Assembly (NCBI GenBank): GCA_022484695.1
Contig: JAKVKU010000008.1
Span: 62,001 to 126,000, forward strand
Direction: 5' to 3'
Length of the DNA stretch: 64,000 nucleotides
Source of the DNA: Lactobacillus sp.
GTDB taxonomy: Bacteria > Bacillota > Bacilli > Lactobacillales > Lactobacillaceae
The translations under genes were made by a program, and so were the position numbers. Below the pieces are notes generated by a model. The model searched no databases, was not told the DNA's origin, and was given only the letters and a program-made list of their open reading frames with translations. Each line of letters starts with the position of its first letter. Position 1 is the first letter of the stretch. Positions 59,524 through 64,000 of this stretch are shown here, piece by piece.

Positions 59524-59652
59524 AAGCTATTAACGATCGTTGGGCAATTTATTTCTCTTTTGTGGGTTGAGAGCAGTACGGCTGGCTGGTTAATTGTCAC
59601 TATTTTGACATTTACGGGCCAGCGGTACACACAAATGTGGGTAACGTGTTAT

Positions 59653-59858
59653 AATGTATATGGTATTAGGAACAATTACAATTACTTTCTATGGTATCAA
59701 TGGTTTTGGGATCAAGTTAGTTTGTCTTTAGCCCGATATTTCAAGAGTCACTTTCGAGTGCAGTGGAGCGCTCCAGGGGAGGCGTGCGATATTGGCATTG
59801 CTGTAATGGCAATGTAATATTAAAATTCTTTTCTTGGAATATGGGACTGTGGTATAAT
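59653..59858 (+). promoter_or_regulatory. promoters of S-layer gene 2
   Basis: Two extended -10 elements: TGTTATAAT (ends about 59656) and TGGTATAAT (-10 at 59853-59858, with TTCTTG 16 bases upstream). The second is closest, ~55 bases before the start codon. The open frame across this region (59560-59817) is not considered a gene. Confidence 0.5.
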
Positions 59859-59915
59859 ACTGACAGTATTAAATAATCAAATGTTTGTTTCGATATGAGG
59901 AGGAACTTATACACT

Positions 59916-61577
59916 ATGAAAACATCTAAAGTTAAATATTTAGGCGTTGCTGCTGCAGCTTTATTAGCCGTGGCTCCAGTCGCTGCTACAGCTTTTACAG
60001 CAACATCTGCTGAACAAGGTACAGTTCAAGCAGCTACAACAACTGCTTTACCTGATACAACGAATACAATCTCTTGGGATGTTAACAAGTTAACTGCGAA
60101 CAATATTAAGGTTTATACTTGGAATGCTTCAACACAAAAGTTGACGCAAGTAACTTATCCAGCTGGTGATCTTATTGACGTTACAGACGCTGCTTATAGT
60201 CAAGAAACTGTTGGCGGTATTCTTTATTACACTGTATCTGGCGTGAACGGTCAAAAGTATTATGTTAATGCTGGAGAAGCTGACAAGAGTCTTACGACAG
60301 GTTTTACAAAGACAGCGGATTTGGCTAACTATTCTTTGAAGAATAATGGTGGCAATGTTGCATTGGCATTTAAAGATGCTCCTGCTACAACATTGTACAC
60401 AGTTACTAATGGTAAGGCTACAGCGGTTCCAACTGGTGCTTCTGACTTTGCAACTGTTAGTGATGCCATCAATAATGGCAAAGTAACTGGTCCAGTTGCT
60501 TCTTATCTTGTGGGTGGCAACACTTATTATGGTTTCGCTTTGAATGGTCAAGTTTACTTCGTTGCTAAAGATACAGCAAACTTAGCATTGAATCAAAACC
60601 CAGCAACTCCAACTCAAACTTATGAAGTTAACAATGTTAATGGTACTGTTACAACTAAACGTGACTTAACACCATTATATCGTTATGCAATCACAACTGA
60701 TGGTACTGGCCAAGTTACAACTGATGGCAAAGCTGATGCTACTGGCACATATGTTAATGATTACAAGACTACTTTGACTTATGACAAAGTTGCGGGTTCT
60801 TACGATAAGAATGGTAAGTTTGTTGTCTTAGCTTATCACGTAGTTAAGGGCGATGCTTCTGGCAAAGCTTCTGACTTATGGGTACAAGCTGGTGACGTTA
60901 ACGCCACTACACAATATAACTATGCTGAAAACGTTAAGGGCACAGTAACAGCTACTGCTGACTCTAAAGTTTACAGTGACATTGCTTTCCAAAACGAAAT
61001 CTCTGATCTTAAAGTTGGTAAAGGCCAAAACTTTGACTACACTCAAGTAATCAAAGACAGCTTAAACAACGAAATCGTTGGTTATGCTCGTAAACAAGGC
61101 AAGACTTGGACATACGTTAAAGCTGATACTTTCAAAGAAGTGACTCCTGAAGTGCAAGTAGATACTGAAAAATTACCTACAGGTACTGCCGTTTATTCTG
61201 ACAACAAAGCTGCTGTAATTTACTCAGATGCCGCTACTACTAAGGACTCTGGTACTAAATTGAGCACTTCTGTTGACGAATGGTCTGCATTCGAAGTTGC
61301 TAAAGATTCTGATGGCAACATCACTGCTTACCGTTTAGGTAAGGATCAATGGGTTAAGGCTGCAGACATCCAAGTTCAAAAAGACTTAGATGGTACTTTT
61401 GACACTTCTGCAGGCGTAACTTTACGCGACAATGATGGTACTGTATCCGGTGCAATCAAAGAAGATGGCCAATATACAGTTAACGCTGTACGTTACATCA
61501 ACGGTAAACAAGCACTTCGTTTAGGCAACGACTCTCAATGGGTCTTCGCTTCTCAAGGTGACTTCTACCCAGCATAA
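59916..61577 (+). CDS. S-layer/SLAP-domain surface protein 2
   Basis: 553 residues. Signal peptide KTSKVKYLGVAAAALLAVAPVAATAFTATSAEQGTVQA. N-terminal half contains VNGQKYYVN, LANYSLKNNG and VNGTVTTKRDLTPLYRYAITT; then YHVVKGDASGKASDLWVQAGDV, YSDIAFQNEISDL...DYTQVIKDS and two SLAP-like repeats (TAVYSDNKAAVIYSDAATTKDSGTKL; GVTLRDNDGTVSGAIKEDGQYTVNAVRYINGKQAL) ending FYPA. C-terminal third is close to proteins 1 and 3. Codon use is optimised as in gene 1, so it is probably expressed. Confidence 0.85.
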   Translation: MKTSKVKYLGVAAAALLAVAPVAATAFTATSAEQGTVQAATTTALPDTTNTISWDVNKLTANNIKVYTWNASTQKLTQVTYPAGDLIDVTDAAYSQETVGGILYYTVSGVNGQKYYVNAGEADKSLTTGFTKTADLANYSLKNNGGNVALAFKDAPATTLYTVTNGKATAVPTGASDFATVSDAINNGKVTGPVASYLVGGNTYYGFALNGQVYFVAKDTANLALNQNPATPTQTYEVNNVNGTVTTKRDLTPLYRYAITTDGTGQVTTDGKADATGTYVNDYKTTLTYDKVAGSYDKNGKFVVLAYHVVKGDASGKASDLWVQAGDVNATTQYNYAENVKGTVTATADSKVYSDIAFQNEISDLKVGKGQNFDYTQVIKDSLNNEIVGYARKQGKTWTYVKADTFKEVTPEVQVDTEKLPTGTAVYSDNKAAVIYSDAATTKDSGTKLSTSVDEWSAFEVAKDSDGNITAYRLGKDQWVKAADIQVQKDLDGTFDTSAGVTLRDNDGTVSGAIKEDGQYTVNAVRYINGKQALRLGNDSQWVFASQGDFYPA

Positions 61578-61615
61578 TGATTTAATTCAAAATTAAATCT
61601 GTTAAATGTTGAATT

Positions 61616-61656
61616 AAAAGGGTCAATGGGATTATTTCCTGTTGGCTCTTTTTTGT
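61616..61656 (+). terminator. terminator after S-layer gene 2
   Basis: GGGTCAA/TTGGCTC stem (with G-U pairs) and TTTTTT. Confidence 0.5.
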
Positions 61657-61711
61657 GCCCGGCGGAGTCGTTCCCTAAAGGTCTGCGTGATCCCTCTTCT
61701 GAAATCGTTTT

Positions 61712-61722
61712 CGTGATATAAT
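61712..61722 (+). promoter_or_regulatory. extended -10 promoter of S-layer gene 3
   Basis: TGATATAAT about 55 bases before the start codon; no good -35 hexamer is seen, so it depends on the TG extension. Confidence 0.45.
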
Positions 61723-61775
61723 GTGAGCGTAGGATCCTTGCTACAACGTTAGTTTACTGAGGAGGATTTGAGCAT

Positions 61776-63650
61776 ATGTTTAAAACTGCAAAAGTGAAAT
61801 ATTTAGGTGTAACTGCTGCCGCTTTATTGGTTGTAGCACCGACTATTGCACCCGTATTTACAGCAACATCGCCTGAACAAGGAACCGTTCAGGCGGCCAC
61901 AACAACTGCTTTACCGAACTCTGCTATCTTTTTAACATGGACTGATGCTGCAGAAAATTATCCAAATGTCTTAACCTGGAACAACGAAACCAAACAACTG
62001 GAAGCCACTAACGCTACTAATTTAATTCCTGTCACGAGTGCGAAAGCTTCTGTTGAGAAGATTCTTGGCCTCGATTATTACACCGTAATTGGTGTGAACG
62101 GCCAAAAATACTATGTTCGGCAAACTGAGGCAACGACCACGGGGACACTAATAACTACCATTGACAATGCGCCTGCTTTTACTGACACATCATTTGGTAC
62201 ACCAACTGGTAAGTCAGTTGCCAAAAGTGGCACATCGTTGAAATATGACCAGACCGCTATTGGGTCTTCTGGTCAAGTTTGGGGGTATCATATTTCATCT
62301 GATACCAGTAATGGGGACGTTGCCAATTCATGGCTCCGTGCAGAGGATGTTGAGGCAACCGGGTCGATTTCAAAAAATTCATATATTAAGATCAATGACT
62401 TAACAAACTATGGTTTAAAGGACACTGGTACGAAGGTAAGCGTAGATGACAATTTGTTTGTCGTTAATCCAAATGGTATTTATACCGCTGTTCCTAGTTC
62501 TTGGACGAGTGATACCACGACTAAAATTCAAACGGCAATTCACAATGGCGAAATAACTGGACCACTGGCAACTTACATCATCGATGATGGTAGCCAAGTT
62601 TATGGGTTTACTTACAATGGCAGTGTTTACTTTATCCGGACGAATGCCGCTAATCTGCTATTATCTGAAACGCCAACAACGCCAACGCAAGTATTAGACG
62701 TTAATGCAGTGAATGGCACAGTAACCACTAAACGAGATTTAACGCCATTGTACCGCTATGCCCTCACGACCTATGGCACTGGTAAGATCACCACGGATGG
62801 TAAGGCTGATCCCACTGGGACTTATGTGACTGATTATAAGACGACGTTAACTTATGACCAAGTTGCTGGTTCTTATGACAAGAATGGCAAATTTAATGTG
62901 GTAGCTTACCATATTGTCAAAGGCGACGCTTCTGGCAAAGCTTCTGACCTTTGGGTTCAAGCTGGCGATGTGAATGCCACCACGCAATATAATTATGCTG
63001 AAAATGTTAAGGGCACCGTAACAGCAACTGCTGATGCGAATGTCTATGGGGATATTGACTTTAACCACAAGATTGATGACTTAAAAGTTGGCAAGGAACA
63101 GAACTTTGAGTACACGCAAGTGATTAAAGACAGCTTGAACGGTGATATTGTAGGTTATGCCCGCAAAGCTGGCAAGACTTGGACTTATGTCAAAGCTGCT
63201 AATTTCAAAGAAGTAACGCCTGAAGAACAAGTAGACACTGAAAAGCTACCAACAGGCACAGCTGTTTATTCTGACAACAAAGCCGCTGTAATTTACTCAG
63301 ATGCTGCTACCACTAAGGACACTGATACTAAATTGAGTACTTCCGTTGACGAATGGTCAGCCTTTGAAGTGGCCAAAGATTCTGATGGCAACATCACTGC
63401 TTATCGTTTAGGTAAAGATCAGTGGGTTAAAGCTGCAGACATCGAAGTTCAAAAGGATTTGGATGGGGTATTTACCACATCAGCTGGTGTTACGTTGCGC
63501 GAATCTAATGGGACCGTATCAGGTGCTATCAAAATTGATGGCGACTACAAAGTCAATGCCGTTCGCTATATCAATGGGAAACAAGTACTTCGCTTAGGCA
63601 ATGATTCACAGTGGGTCTATGCTGCTCAAGGTGATTTTTATCCGGTATAA
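61776..63650 (+). CDS. S-layer/SLAP-domain surface protein 3 (mosaic)
   Basis: 624 residues. Signal peptide and TSPEQGTVQAATTTALP match protein 2. At residues ~126-190 it carries TTIDNAPAFTD...SGTSLKYDQ...HISSDTSNGDVANSWLRAEDV, the module found in protein 1 but not in protein 2. From residue ~195 it returns to the protein 2 framework (TNYGLKDTG, VNGTVTTKRDLTPLYRYALTT, YHIVKGDASGKASDLWVQ) and ends with the same SLAP-like repeats (FYPV). Codons are much less optimised (more ACG, GCC, GGG, ACC), pointing to lower or conditional expression. GAGGAGG upstream of ATG 61776. Confidence 0.85.
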   Translation: MFKTAKVKYLGVTAAALLVVAPTIAPVFTATSPEQGTVQAATTTALPNSAIFLTWTDAAENYPNVLTWNNETKQLEATNATNLIPVTSAKASVEKILGLDYYTVIGVNGQKYYVRQTEATTTGTLITTIDNAPAFTDTSFGTPTGKSVAKSGTSLKYDQTAIGSSGQVWGYHISSDTSNGDVANSWLRAEDVEATGSISKNSYIKINDLTNYGLKDTGTKVSVDDNLFVVNPNGIYTAVPSSWTSDTTTKIQTAIHNGEITGPLATYIIDDGSQVYGFTYNGSVYFIRTNAANLLLSETPTTPTQVLDVNAVNGTVTTKRDLTPLYRYALTTYGTGKITTDGKADPTGTYVTDYKTTLTYDQVAGSYDKNGKFNVVAYHIVKGDASGKASDLWVQAGDVNATTQYNYAENVKGTVTATADANVYGDIDFNHKIDDLKVGKEQNFEYTQVIKDSLNGDIVGYARKAGKTWTYVKAANFKEVTPEEQVDTEKLPTGTAVYSDNKAAVIYSDAATTKDTDTKLSTSVDEWSAFEVAKDSDGNITAYRLGKDQWVKAADIEVQKDLDGVFTTSAGVTLRESNGTVSGAIKIDGDYKVNAVRYINGKQVLRLGNDSQWVYAAQGDFYPV

Positions 63651-63783
63651 TGATTCGAATCATAGTCAGGTTTATTGAGCACGCTCATAAATTGAATATT
63701 CTATGAAAGAAGCTTTGAGGTCGGAAAACGCCTGATGGAGTTTTCAGCATTTATACTTTTCACTCAATTCGATAATTCATTCA

Positions 63784-63840
63784 TGAAAAGTGCCCACGAT
63801 CGTTAGACTCTCTTGTCTAACAACTGTGGGCACTTTAATT
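63784..63840 (+). terminator. terminator after S-layer gene 3
   Basis: AAAGTGCCCAC...GTGGGCACTTT with inner TTAGAC...GTCTAA pairing and a short T-tail, about 140 bases after the stop. The remaining bases to the window end show no gene. Confidence 0.7.
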
Positions 63841-64000
63841 TCGATCTTATCTTTGGGACTGTCATTTAGAAATTTCTTAAGAGGAAGGAATTTTTCCCAC
63901 GTTAAAGTGAAAAAATTGGAAAATCTTAGTTCAAGTGTGCTTACTCTTTAAGATAACTAAAGATTCTCTCACTTAACTTATATGAAGCTTGGAGTTGAGT

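Noticed and set aside
59560-59817. 85-codon open frame before S-layer gene 2
   Set aside because: No ribosome binding site and it spans promoter DNA; Trp-rich chance translation.
1-64000. CRISPR arrays
   Set aside because: No series of regularly spaced direct repeats was seen; repeats found are duplicated loci, domain repeats or hairpins.

Overview
The window is a chromosomal segment of a Gram-positive, low-to-mid GC bacterium of the Lactobacillaceae. Supporting signs are strong AGGAGG ribosome binding sites with frequent TTG/GTG starts, CcpA-type cre sites, a T-box leader, PTS sugar genes, and three tandem secreted proteins ending in SLAP-type repeats (S-layer proteins of lactobacilli). I cannot name the species from sequence alone. 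No rRNA, tRNA, prophage or CRISPR array was seen.

Layout. 1-1.7 kb: tail of a GH30 glycosidase and a ROK repressor. 1.8-4.6 kb: a decayed sorbitol PTS operon (srlA tail, srlE, srlB tail) carrying a tnpB fragment and an apparently intact IscB (OMEGA) element with its own structured omega RNA, inserted after about codon 7 of srlE. 4.9-7.4 kb: an OhrR-like redox regulator, a glutathione-peroxidase family enzyme and two VIT1/CCC1 metal transporters. 7.5-12.1 kb: a complete trehalose unit (EIIBC, EIIA, TreR, phosphotrehalase) with TreR-type operators inside both promoters. 12.2-17 kb: TMEM175-like channel, an ArsR-HTH regulator with a long C-terminal domain, GH43 glycosidase and sugar MFS. 17-23.6 kb: TetR-controlled ABC exporter, DUF308 protein, sfsA, HAD phosphatase, ABC-F protein. 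23.7-24.55 kb: two copies of a candidate type I toxin-antitoxin locus with a structured RNA between them. 24.6-28.4 kb: acyltransferase and a TetR-controlled ABC-2 exporter. 28.9-30.2 kb: AT-rich AbiF-type HEPN abortive-infection gene with an adjacent small RNA. 30.4-32.3 kb: TetR, SDR, MerR. 32.4-38.9 kb: a T-box-controlled amino-acid/thiol uptake operon flanked by two related small RNA genes. 38.9-45.3 kb: TetR/MFS, isochorismatase, lipoprotein, serine hydrolase, dehydrogenase and small proteins. 45.4-47.4 kb: an AT-rich ATPase + RloB defence pair. 47.5-51.1 kb: SMR exporter with a riboswitch-like leader, a large membrane protein and a DAACS symporter. 51.1-55.1 kb: TPP-riboswitch-controlled thiS-thiF-thiG-hydrolase-symporter operon and thiE. 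55.5-56 kb: DUF1659/DUF2922 pair. 56.6-63.7 kb: three SLAP-type surface-protein genes, the third a mosaic.

The genes form small self-regulated modules: sugar use under CcpA plus local repressors, efflux pumps each beside a TetR gene, thiol/thiamine functions under RNA switches, and two defence loci recognisable by AT-rich composition. The most notable content is RNA-based: IscB omega RNA, AbiF-associated RNA, the type I antitoxin RNA, a multi-branched RNA at 24.05-24.18 kb, two related small RNAs, T-box and TPP leaders and a probable guanidine-class switch.
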